Shown here in pieces: positions 1 to 5,926 of a DNA stretch of 8,009 bases (the stretch's first letter is position 1; each line of letters starts with the position of its first letter). A model generated the notes under the pieces. It was given only the letters and a program-made list of their open reading frames with translations, was not told where the DNA came from and made no database searches. A program made the translations under genes and the position numbers. This DNA is from JBCFBK01 sp050173895 (GTDB lineage: Bacteria > Bacteroidota > Bacteroidia > Bacteroidales > Prolixibacteraceae). The stretch covers positions 1-8,009 of the forward strand of contig JBFXKJ010000181.1 in the NCBI GenBank assembly GCA_050173895.1, given 5' to 3'.

Positions 1-1
1 T

Positions 2-109
2 GAATTTGAATTGGATCCATTTCAGTTGTATGCTTTCAAAGCAAATCAAAATGCAATCGGGGGAGTGACCGTTAACGCACACAATGCAATAAAAAGCAGC
101 CAAAAATAA
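2..109 (+). CDS. 3' end of a gene entering from the left (partial, unidentified)
   Basis: Thirty-five open codons run from the window edge to a TAA at 107-109. The tail contains the stretch LDPFQLYAFK and ends in a polar SSQK. The composition is protein-like. A segment of the type 'L-x-PFQ-hydrophobic-F' near the C terminus recalls the last beta strands of some secreted glycoside hydrolases, but this is only a resemblance and I do not assign a family. It runs in the same direction as the two genes that follow, 260 bases upstream of them. The start and most of the protein lie outside the window, so the reading rests only on openness and composition. Confidence 0.45.
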   Translation, partial: EFELDPFQLYAFKANQNAIGGVTVNAHNAIKSSQK

Positions 110-369
110 CCGAGCGAAGAATTTTATTCTTAACTTTAACCGAACGTCGGGACCGAAATTTACAGGAAGCTTTTTCCGGATGCTAACCACGGATGAATGT
201 GTACCGACAAAACGAAAACAACCAAATACCGCTTATGAAAAGAGCATGTTGCGCTGCAGTTTACACCCAGGGTGATGTTTATTGGAGAATTTCATATGTC
301 GCCGTCCCCGAAAAAAGTAATGAAGCTTAGTACGCAAATTATACACAGTTAAATTGAAACGATAAACTT
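110..369. other. intergenic gap before the DUF6807 gene
   Basis: I see no convincing gene in these 260 bases. Bases 117-131 form a small AT-only hairpin (AAGAAT-TTT-ATTCTT) just after the upstream stop codon, but it has no G/C core and no clean T tract, so it is a poor terminator. No full TAnnTTTG promoter box is visible; the nearest match is TAACTTTA at 131-138, which lacks a partner box. The last 20 bases before the start at 370 are A-rich and lack a Shine-Dalgarno, as is usual in Bacteroidota. The promoter for the two downstream genes should be here but I cannot point to it. Confidence 0.5.
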
Positions 370-1386
370 ATGAAACGAATCTTATGCTTTTTGCTGGCCG
401 GATTTTTATCTGCCGGTTCAACCTTCGCAAAAAAGAAAGTCACATTCAAAAACCTCCCGCAGGAGAAGAAAACGGAAGTTTTTATCAATGGCCGGCTCTT
501 TACCGCTTTTCTGTATCCTGACAATATGGAGAAGCAGGTCCTGTATCCGCTTACAAGCGCCTCCGGAAAACTGATCACACGGGGATATCCCATCGCTCCC
601 AGGCCTTTTGAAAGAACCGATCACCCTCACCATGTTGGCTTGTGGTTTAATTTCGGTAACGTTAACGGGCTTGATTTCTGGAATAATTCGTTTGCTATAA
701 AGCCGGCTGACAAGCCCAGGTACGGAACAATCAAATTCAGAAAAATCGTTTCGGAAGATCCCGGACAGGGGCGGTTGGTTACTGCTTCAGACTGGGAGGA
801 CATGCAGGGAAACGTGCTGTTGAACGAGGAAACGACTTATCTGTTTGACGGCGATGCAGACATGCGGTCTGTTGAACGCATCACGAAGCTGAAGGCGGCA
901 CAGGAGGTTGTATTTGAAGAGAACAAGGAAGGCTTGCTTGGGCTGCGGCTCGACCGAGCGTTTGAGGAACCGGCTACCAAACCGGAAAAATTTCTGGATG
1001 CGAACGGCGTGGTAACAGAGGTTCCCGTTTTAAATAATGAGGGAGTGAATGGTGTATACCGCAATGCGGAAGGAGTGAAGGGGGGAGATGTCTGGAGCAA
1101 GCGAAGCCCCTGGGTTGCCCTGCGTGCCGAAAAGGAAGGAGAAGTGATCACCATTGTGGTTCTGGATCACCCGAAGAATCTGAACTATCCGGCCTGGTCG
1201 CATGCCCGGGGTTATGGGCTCTTTGCCTCGAATAATCTGGGGGGCAGGGCCTTCGACAAGAATGCGGAACCGGTAAAACTGGAGCTGAAACCTGGACAGG
1301 AGGTCACCTTCAGGCATAAAGTAGTCATAGGAGGCGACCTGGACGACAGGGCAATTGCAGAAATGGCTAAACAATTTGGGAAATAG
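370..1386 (+). CDS. secreted DUF6807 ('PmoA-like') family protein
   Basis: A 338-residue protein with an N-terminal signal peptide: K2 R3, a hydrophobic stretch through about residue 16, and a likely cut after STFA at residue 20, followed by KKK. The rest resembles the DUF6807 family, often labelled 'methane oxygenase PmoA' in databases; that label is misleading, since nothing here resembles the membrane methane monooxygenase. The family signature is the motif DHPHHVGLW at 84-92 followed by GNVNGLDFW at 96-104. A second conserved segment is LDHPKNLNYPAW at 265-276 with GLFASN at 283-288. Clustered His and Asp residues (D84, H85, H87, H88, D265 H266) could bind a metal or a sugar, which is inference. 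The biochemical function is unknown to me. The gene lies 33 bases upstream of an exported oxidoreductase on the same strand, suggesting one operon that processes a carbohydrate outside the cytoplasm. The start at 370 is chosen because the signal peptide begins there. Confidence 0.85.
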   Translation: MKRILCFLLAGFLSAGSTFAKKKVTFKNLPQEKKTEVFINGRLFTAFLYPDNMEKQVLYPLTSASGKLITRGYPIAPRPFERTDHPHHVGLWFNFGNVNGLDFWNNSFAIKPADKPRYGTIKFRKIVSEDPGQGRLVTASDWEDMQGNVLLNEETTYLFDGDADMRSVERITKLKAAQEVVFEENKEGLLGLRLDRAFEEPATKPEKFLDANGVVTEVPVLNNEGVNGVYRNAEGVKGGDVWSKRSPWVALRAEKEGEVITIVVLDHPKNLNYPAWSHARGYGLFASNNLGGRAFDKNAEPVKLELKPGQEVTFRHKVVIGGDLDDRAIAEMAKQFGK

Positions 1387-1419
1387 ACAAATCAATACAA
1401 ACCATCTAACTTAAAACGT

Positions 1420-2772
1420 ATGGATAATTCAAGACGGTCCTTTATCAGGACTTCAGCTATCGGTGCTGCCGGTATTACGATCGGCGGTATTGGAATGAGC
1501 TCAAAGAGCTACGGCCGGATTATTGGGGCAAACGACCGGGTAAGGGTTGGGATTGTCGGCTTTTCAAGCCGCTTCCGTTCTTCCCTCTCGAAGTCTTTTC
1601 TGAAGTATGCCCAGGAAATGAATTTTGAATTTTTCACCGTCTGTGACATTTGGAACCGTCGCAGGGATGAAGGGCAGGCCTGGTATAAGGAAGCGACCGG
1701 AGGAACCATCGGCACTGCCCGCAATACGGACGAACTTTGGGACCAAAAGCCGGATGCCGTCATTATAAGCACAGCCGATTTTCAGCATGCCCTGCTGCTG
1801 GCGGAAGCAGTCCGTGCGGGCGCGCATGTGTATTGCGAAAAGCCTTTTGCCGAGACCATGGACGATGCCAACGAAGGGCTGAAAGCGGCAAAGCAAACCG
1901 GCAAGGTAATCCAGATCGGCTCACAGCGGAGGAGTGGCCCGAATTACCATGCCGCTCACGACTATATTCAGTCGGGCAAGTTTGGTAAGATCGTTGCCGT
2001 GGAAATGACCTGGAACGTAAACCAGCCGGGAAGGTGGCGTCTGCCTGAACTTACCAAACAAATTAAAGAGTCTGACACTGACTGGAAACGTTATCTGATG
2101 AATCGTCCCTATGAACCGTGGGACCCGCGGAAGTATCTTGAATATCGGTTGTTCTGGCCGTACTCATCCGGTATTCCCGGGCAGTGGATGGCTCACCAGA
2201 TCGATACGGTTCACTGGTTCTCTCATCTTGAACACCCACGCTCGGCAGTTGCCAATGGTGGTGTTTACGTTTGGAAAGACGGAAGGAGCAATTTTGACAC
2301 GATGACGGCGGTATTTGATTACGGCCCGGCCGACAAGCCGGATGAAGGGTTCCAGGTCATTTATTCATCCCGCCAGACGAATGCATCGGGAGGTACGAAG
2401 GAATGGTATTTCTCGAACGGCGGAAAGCTTGATCTGGATACCAATATGGTAAACAGCGACGGCGGACTGAATGAGAATCACGCCAGGGCAATGGGGAAGG
2501 AGCCGTTTTTACTTGATACATTTGAGTTGCCTCAGATCAAGGTGGAAGCGGAAGCCAATACCGGTTCCGATCCGCTGACCAATGCGCATATGAAAAACTG
2601 GATGGACTGTGTGCGTAAAGGGGATGTAAAAACCAACGCGCCGGTGGAGGCCGGGTACTGCCACTCCATTGCCAATATCATGGTGACCGCTGCACTGCGC
2701 ACCGGACAACGGGCAACTTTCGATGAAAAAAGTAAGCAGGTGATTGCCGGCGGAAAAGTATTTAAGTATTAG
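1420..2772 (+). CDS. Tat-exported Gfo/Idh/MocA family oxidoreductase
   Basis: A 450-residue protein of the NAD(P)-dependent Gfo/Idh/MocA sugar dehydrogenase family. The N terminus carries a twin-arginine signal, S4-R5-R6-S-F-I-R, followed by an Ala/Gly/Ile-rich stretch to about residue 26, so export by Tat with folded cofactor is expected. The Rossmann domain starts at VRVGIVG (41-47). The usual GxGxxG appears as G47-F-S-S-R-F, lacking the second and third glycines. The family motif C-E-K-P is at 139-142 with the catalytic-type Lys141. WMAHQID at 256-262 places His259 in the position of the usual catalytic His. The C-terminal half (about 190-450) fits the family's beta-sheet substrate domain. 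The natural substrate is unknown; relatives oxidise or reduce sugars, inositols or 3-keto-glycosides. It follows the DUF6807 gene after 33 bases with no promoter visible between them, and ends 12 bases before a terminator. Confidence 0.9.
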   Translation: MDNSRRSFIRTSAIGAAGITIGGIGMSSKSYGRIIGANDRVRVGIVGFSSRFRSSLSKSFLKYAQEMNFEFFTVCDIWNRRRDEGQAWYKEATGGTIGTARNTDELWDQKPDAVIISTADFQHALLLAEAVRAGAHVYCEKPFAETMDDANEGLKAAKQTGKVIQIGSQRRSGPNYHAAHDYIQSGKFGKIVAVEMTWNVNQPGRWRLPELTKQIKESDTDWKRYLMNRPYEPWDPRKYLEYRLFWPYSSGIPGQWMAHQIDTVHWFSHLEHPRSAVANGGVYVWKDGRSNFDTMTAVFDYGPADKPDEGFQVIYSSRQTNASGGTKEWYFSNGGKLDLDTNMVNSDGGLNENHARAMGKEPFLLDTFELPQIKVEAEANTGSDPLTNAHMKNWMDCVRKGDVKTNAPVEAGYCHSIANIMVTAALRTGQRATFDEKSKQVIAGGKVFKY

Positions 2773-2784
2773 CAGGCTGACTCA

Positions 2785-2824
2785 GAATAAAAAAAGGCGG
2801 AAAATTTTCCGCCTTTTTTTATTC
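2785..2824. terminator. bidirectional intrinsic terminator, perfect 40-bp palindrome
   Basis: The two 20-base arms (2785-2804 and 2805-2824) are exact reverse complements. Each contains a seven-A or seven-T run flanking GGCGG/CCGCC, with AAAATTTT at the centre. Read on either strand this gives a GC-cored hairpin followed by seven T residues, so it can end the plus-strand oxidoreductase transcript (stop at 2772) and the minus-strand cysD-cysNC transcript (stop at 2845). It is the only strong terminator in the window and sits exactly between two converging genes. Confidence 0.93.
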
Positions 2825-2844
2825 CTGCTTGTTCAAACAGTGCG

Positions 2845-4758
2845 TTATAAAGGGAAAATACCTTTTTCACGGCAGTAGCTGATAATTTTCTCCGGGTTTT
2901 TGCCATTGTGATGCGGGTCCAGCACCATATGGGGGCTCTTCGGAACATCGAAGGGAAGGTCCACCCCAGGCACGTACTTCAGCTTTTCCATGCTGTAAAA
3001 CTCCGGTTTGTTGGCCTTGCAAAATTCCAGCGTAGCTTCCATGTAAAATAAATGGAATTTTTCTCTTCCGACGATGTCGGCGATCTGTTCACGGATTTGC
3101 TCGTCCGGGGAAATGAAGGAGCAAATGACGATCATTCCCTGGTCGTTCAGGATCCGGCACACCTCGGCCACTCTGCGCAGGTGCTCAGCGCGGTCAGCAG
3201 GCGTAAAGTCAAGCTCTTTCGACAGCCCGGAGCGGACCGAACTGCCGTCGAGCAGCACGACGGTCGCCCCCATATCGAAGAGTTGTTTTTCCAGGCTGAA
3301 AGCCATATCATTCTTGCCTGATCCGTGCAGACCGGTGATCCATAAGGTAGCTGCCTTTTGATGGTATCTTTTCTGATAGGCATCAGCAGCGATCAGCCCC
3401 TGTCCGCGGCGAATCCGCTCCCTGTCCTGGTCACTGATACGTGAGGGAAGGTCATCGGCACTCCGTTGGTCGAGGATCATACCAACAGCTACGGTGTTAT
3501 TGGTAACGGGGTCGATTAAAACGAACGATCCCGTGCTTTTGTTCTTTTTATAGGCATCGAAAAAGAGCGGTTTATTGGTTGTCAGCACCACCCTTCCTAT
3601 TTCATTCAGTTCCAGGTGCCCGACATTCGATTTTTTCAGTGTGTTGACATCGGTCCGGTACTGGATCTTGTCGATCCTTGCGCGGGTATTGTTGTTGGCT
3701 TGTTTTATAAAAAAGTGGGTGTCGGGGTTCATGGGCGTTTCATCCATCCAAACCAGCATCGATTCGAAGTGACGTTCCATATGAGGAAGATTGTCTGGAT
3801 AGACAATCATGTCGCCTCTTGAAATATCAATCTCGTCTTCAAGAGTCACTGTGACCGATTGCGGAGGAAAAGCCTCTTCCAGCTCTCCGTCCCATGTGAC
3901 AATGCTTTTTATCCGGGAAGTTTTTCTGGAGGGAAGAACCATGATCTCTTCTCCCTTTCTGACGATTCCGGAAGCGACCTTTGCTGAGAAACCGCGAAAG
4001 TCTTTATCGGGACGCAGTACGTACTGAACCGGAAAACGCATATCCTCGAAATTCCGGTCGGAGCTGATGTGGATGGTTTCCAGAAAGTCGAGAAGGCACT
4101 TACCCGTGTACCAGGGCATTTTGCCGGAAGGTTCTACCACGTTGTCACCCTTAAGCGCCGACAGAGGTATATAATTGACGTCCGGGATTCCCAGTTGCGT
4201 GACAAAATTTTCATAGTCTTTGCATATCGTGTCAAAGATGTTTTGGTCGAATCCGACCAGATCCATTTTGTTGACTGCCAGTACGATGTGCCTGATTCCC
4301 AGCAGCGATACCAGAAAGGTGTGGCGGCGTGTCTGGGTGATCACTCCTTTGGTGGCATCGATCAGAATAATGGCCAGATTGGCTGTTGATGCCCCGGTCA
4401 CCATGTTGCGGGTATACTGCTCGTGTCCGGGAGTGTCGGCAATGATAAACTTGCGCTTGTTGGTCGAAAAATAACGGTAGGCCACGTCAATGGTAATCCC
4501 CTGTTCGCGCTCAGCCTTCAATCCATCGAGCAGGAGGGCATAATCGATCTCTTCCCCGGCATGTCCGATCCGTTTACTGTCGCGTTGCAGGGCCGACAAC
4601 TGATCCTCATAGATTTTTTTGCTGTCGAACAGCAGCCGCCCAATGAGCGTCGACTTGCCATCGTCGACCGATCCGGCAGTGAGCAGGCGCAGCAGGTCTT
4701 TTTTTTCATCCTGATTCAGAAATGCCTGTATATCGAGTGTATCTGTCTTATTTTCCAT
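2845..4758 (-). CDS. cysN: CysN-CysC fusion: ATP sulfurylase GTPase subunit with degenerate APS kinase-like domain
   Basis: A 637-residue protein. Residues 1 to about 460 are CysN, the GTPase that with CysD forms APS and pyrophosphate from sulfate and ATP. GTPase motifs are complete: P-loop GSVDDGKS 29-36, GITID 87-91 (G2), DTPGH 108-112 (G3), NKMD 163-166 (G4), SALKG 200-204 (G5). EF-Tu-like beta-barrel domains follow at about 240-430. E. coli CysN is 475 residues; the extra about 170 residues (467-637) form an APS kinase-like (CysC) domain, so this resembles NodQ-type fusions. That domain keeps the fold signatures TLWITGLHGSGK, LLDG, FTPADRAEHLRRV and SFISP but has lost several catalytic residues (see separate entry). 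CysN activity looks intact; kinase activity is doubtful. The gene follows cysD after 61 bases on the same strand and ends at the shared palindromic terminator. The start at 4758 gives a normal CysN N terminus and has no Shine-Dalgarno. Confidence 0.94.
   Translation of the reverse strand: MENKTDTLDIQAFLNQDEKKDLLRLLTAGSVDDGKSTLIGRLLFDSKKIYEDQLSALQRDSKRIGHAGEEIDYALLLDGLKAEREQGITIDVAYRYFSTNKRKFIIADTPGHEQYTRNMVTGASTANLAIILIDATKGVITQTRRHTFLVSLLGIRHIVLAVNKMDLVGFDQNIFDTICKDYENFVTQLGIPDVNYIPLSALKGDNVVEPSGKMPWYTGKCLLDFLETIHISSDRNFEDMRFPVQYVLRPDKDFRGFSAKVASGIVRKGEEIMVLPSRKTSRIKSIVTWDGELEEAFPPQSVTVTLEDEIDISRGDMIVYPDNLPHMERHFESMLVWMDETPMNPDTHFFIKQANNNTRARIDKIQYRTDVNTLKKSNVGHLELNEIGRVVLTTNKPLFFDAYKKNKSTGSFVLIDPVTNNTVAVGMILDQRSADDLPSRISDQDRERIRRGQGLIAADAYQKRYHQKAATLWITGLHGSGKNDMAFSLEKQLFDMGATVVLLDGSSVRSGLSKELDFTPADRAEHLRRVAEVCRILNDQGMIVICSFISPDEQIREQIADIVGREKFHLFYMEATLEFCKANKPEFYSMEKLKYVPGVDLPFDVPKSPHMVLDPHHNGKNPEKIISYCREKGIFPL
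2848..3360 (-). other. degenerate APS kinase-like (CysC) C-terminal domain of the fusion
   Basis: This stretch encodes residues 467-637 of the CysN fusion. Active APS kinases carry GLSGSGKST, DGDNxRxGL, ADRxENIRR and a conserved RDPKGLYKKA segment. Here the P-loop reads GLHGSGKND (476-484; bases 3307-3333), so the Ser/Thr after the lysine is Asn. DGDN has become DGSSVRSGL (504-512; 3223-3249). The Asn of ENIRR is His526. The segment after Cys580 reads KANKPEFYSMEKL, with no RDPKGLY. Still present are Lys482, Asp504, Arg509, Arg523 and the SFISP segment (547-551) that carries the phosphorylated serine in E. coli. The frame is open throughout with no frameshift, so the changes look fixed by evolution and not by decay. 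I infer a weak or absent kinase, or a ligand-sensing domain. The comparison is from memory of family motifs, not an alignment. Confidence 0.75.
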
Positions 4759-4779
4759 GAATGGTCAAATTTTAAATTG

Positions 4780-4806
4780 TTAAGCCACTAACAACGAAAG
4801 GCTTAA
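4780..4806. repeat. inverted repeat in the cysD-cysNC gap
   Basis: TTAAGCC at 4780-4786 is the reverse complement of GGCTTAA at 4800-4806, with 13 bases between. In the minus-strand transcript this could fold as a 7-bp hairpin between the cysD stop (4820) and the cysN start (4758). There is no T tract after it, so it is not a terminator; it may stabilise or space the message, or be chance. Confidence 0.35.
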
Positions 4807-4819
4807 AGCTAACGGCAAA

Positions 4820-5728
4820 TTAAAAATATCCTTCCCTTTTCTTTTGTTCCATGCTTCCTTCCTGGTCAAAATCAATGACCCGGGTGGTCCGTTCCGAAAC
4901 GGTAACGGTCATCATTTCCTCCACGATTTTCTCGATGGTATCCGCCTCTGAATCGATTGCTCCGGTGAGCGGATAGCAACCCAGGGTACGGAAACGGACT
5001 TTTCGCATTTGAGCTTTGGCGGCGAGCTCCTTCGGCATCCTGTCGTCATCAACCATGATCAGGTTTCCGTCCATTTGGACGATAGGGCGTTCTTTGGCAA
5101 AATAAAGCGGCACAATGGGAATTTTCTCGAGGCGGATATACTGCCAGATGTCGAGCTCGGTCCAGTTTGAGATCGGGAACACCCGGATCGACTCGCCCTT
5201 ATGTACACGGGCGTTATAGATGTCCCAAAGCTCCGGACGCTGATTTTTAGGATCCCACTGGTGATATTTGTCACGGAACGAAAAGATGCGTTCCTTGGCC
5301 CGCGATTTTTCTTCGTCCCTGCGTGCGCCACCAAAGGCGGCATCAAACTTGTATTTGCTGAGCCCTTCCAGCAGCGCCTGTGTTTTCATGATGTCAGTGT
5401 GTACTTTACTGCCGTGCGTGAAGGGCCCCACACCGGCTTCGAACCCCTTCTTGTTGTAATGGACAATCAGGTCCCAGTTGTTTTCTTTCGCATAGTTGTC
5501 CCGAAATTCGATCATCTCCCTGAACTTCCACTTCGAATCGATATGCATCAGTGGAAAAGGTACTTTCCCCGGGTAAAATGCTTTTTCAGCCAGTCTGACC
5601 ATGACTGACGAATCTTTTCCGATTGAATAAAGCATCACGGGATTTTCAAACTCGGCAGCTACTTCGCGGATAATATGGATCGCTTCGGCTTCCAGCTCTC
5701 GTAAATGTGTCAGATTATATTGCGTCAT
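4820..5728 (-). CDS. cysD: sulfate adenylyltransferase small subunit CysD
   Basis: The catalytic subunit of bacterial ATP sulfurylase, which transfers AMP from ATP to sulfate to give APS while CysN hydrolyses GTP. Counting from the chosen start, the PP-loop SIGKDSS is at 35-41 (ATP pyrophosphate binding), GGARRDEEKSRAKER at 133-147, and RFRTLGCYPLTG at 245-256. The C terminus GSMEQKKREGYF is nearly identical to the E. coli enzyme. I place the start at 5728, giving MTQYNLTHLRELEAE and 302 residues, the same length as E. coli CysD. An ATG at 5761 in the same frame would add eleven residues (MLILTDNNLFG) with no family counterpart, and it sits in a palindrome. The gene stands 198 bases after the permease and 61 before cysNC, all on the minus strand: a sulfate uptake and activation operon. 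The 198-base gap may add its own regulation. Confidence 0.95.
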   Translation of the reverse strand: MTQYNLTHLRELEAEAIHIIREVAAEFENPVMLYSIGKDSSVMVRLAEKAFYPGKVPFPLMHIDSKWKFREMIEFRDNYAKENNWDLIVHYNKKGFEAGVGPFTHGSKVHTDIMKTQALLEGLSKYKFDAAFGGARRDEEKSRAKERIFSFRDKYHQWDPKNQRPELWDIYNARVHKGESIRVFPISNWTELDIWQYIRLEKIPIVPLYFAKERPIVQMDGNLIMVDDDRMPKELAAKAQMRKVRFRTLGCYPLTGAIDSEADTIEKIVEEMMTVTVSERTTRVIDFDQEGSMEQKKREGYF

Positions 5729-5816
5729 TCCGAATAAATTGTTGTCTGTTAATATTAACATGCGCAGGTAAAAATCTGTGTATGCGTGATGATCTGCGCC
5801 TGTGTTCGTGGCTCAT
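5715..5816 (-). CDS. possible leader peptide ORF overlapping the cysD start
   Basis: An ATG at 5816-5814 opens a 33-codon frame ending in TAA at 5717-5715. The peptide begins MSHEHRRRSSRIHRF and holds seven arginines. Its last codons overlap the first codons of cysD out of frame: the cysD ATG (5728-5726) lies inside the ORF and the ORF stops nine bases after it. That geometry would allow translational coupling or attenuation. There is no Shine-Dalgarno, no homology I recognise, and no run of cysteine or methionine codons that would make it an obvious sulfur sensor. It may equally be a chance open frame. Confidence 0.25.
   Translation of the reverse strand: MSHEHRRRSSRIHRFLPAHVNINRQQFIRNDAI
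5747..5760. promoter_or_regulatory. 14-bp perfect palindrome upstream of cysD
   Basis: TGTTAATATTAACA is its own reverse complement and lies 19 to 32 bases before the cysD start codon. Its symmetry and place suit binding of a dimeric regulator, or a short AT-rich fold in the mRNA leader. No known regulator site in Bacteroidota comes to mind. AT-rich palindromes of this length also arise by chance in intergenic DNA. Confidence 0.35.
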
Positions 5817-5822
5817 CTATAT

Positions 5823-5872
5823 AACAATTTTTAGGGTTGCGTGTTGTTGCTCAGTCCGGTTAAATCGCGAGC
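5823..5872 (-). promoter_or_regulatory. candidate structured 5' leader of cysD, possible riboswitch-like element
   Basis: Read on the minus strand, 5866-5857 is GATTTAACCG and 5834-5828 is CTAAAAA or close to it (5833-5828 TAAAAA preceded by C). The first string, and a CUAAAAA block some 25 bases later, both occur in the SAM-II riboswitch as I remember it. Short pairings are possible: GCTC 5872-5869 with GAGC 5852-5849, and AACAA 5848-5844 with TTGTT 5827-5823. Against a canonical SAM-II: the GG that should follow the A run and pair with ACC is missing (UUG instead), the AAAUG segment is absent, and the first stem is only 4 bp and near the likely transcript start. A SAM-responsive switch would fit sulfate assimilation, but this is a weak case. 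Confidence 0.25.
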
Positions 5873-5875
5873 CAG

Positions 5876-5883
5876 CAAAAATA
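5876..5883 (-). promoter_or_regulatory. possible promoter -7 box for cysD-cysNC
   Basis: On the minus strand this reads TATTTTTG, a full match to the Bacteroidota TAnnTTTG box, 148 bases before the cysD start. The -33 region (about 5903-5906) reads TATC and is not a good TTTG, so the promoter is weak or needs an activator. It would give cysD-cysNC a start of their own near 5870 with a leader of about 140 bases, besides read-through from the permease gene. Confidence 0.4.
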
Positions 5884-5890
5884 GGCGATT

Positions 5891-5907
5891 CTATCGAAAA
5901 ATGATAG
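5891..5907. repeat. short inverted repeat beside the cysD promoter box
   Basis: CTATC at 5891-5895 and GATAG at 5903-5907 pair with seven bases between. On the minus strand it lies between the permease stop codon (5927) and the TATTTTTG box, inside the spacer region of the proposed promoter. It could be a weak operator half-site pair or a weak hairpin after the permease gene. There is no GC core, so it should not stop transcription. Confidence 0.3.
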
Positions 5908-5926
5908 GTATTAACTCTTATTCTTG

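Noticed and set aside
117..131. AAGAAT-TTT-ATTCTT hairpin as a terminator for the leftmost gene
   Set aside because: All A/T except one G-C pair per arm, a loop of only three, and no T tract directly after it.
193..330. 45-codon plus-strand ORF (begins MNVYRQNENN) in the gap before the DUF6807 gene
   Set aside because: Composition is unlike a protein of the neighbours, there is no recognisable motif and no start-region signal; it is short enough to be chance in a noncoding gap.
370..1386. Methane/ammonia monooxygenase subunit, from the 'PmoA' database label of this family
   Set aside because: The protein is soluble after its signal peptide, with none of the membrane helices of PmoA; the label is a naming artefact.
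2848..3360. Frameshift or sequencing error as the cause of the unusual CysC domain
   Set aside because: Family-like segments continue in one frame on both sides of each changed motif (TLWITGLHGSGK, LLDG, ADRAEHLRRV, SFISP), so the substitutions are true codon changes.
4423..4791. 122-codon plus-strand ORF opposite the CysN N terminus
   Set aside because: It lies fully antisense to the well-conserved GTPase domain of CysN, whose motifs are intact; a shadow frame.
5729..5761. Upstream in-frame ATG at 5761 as the true cysD start
   Set aside because: It adds eleven residues without a counterpart in CysD, while the start at 5728 gives exactly the E. coli length and N terminus.
5707..5904. 65-codon plus-strand ORF antisense to the cysD leader, rich in cysteine
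   Set aside because: It overlaps the cysD start and the leader on the opposite strand; the cysteine content comes from GCA/ACA-rich text on the other strand, and no start signal or family is visible.
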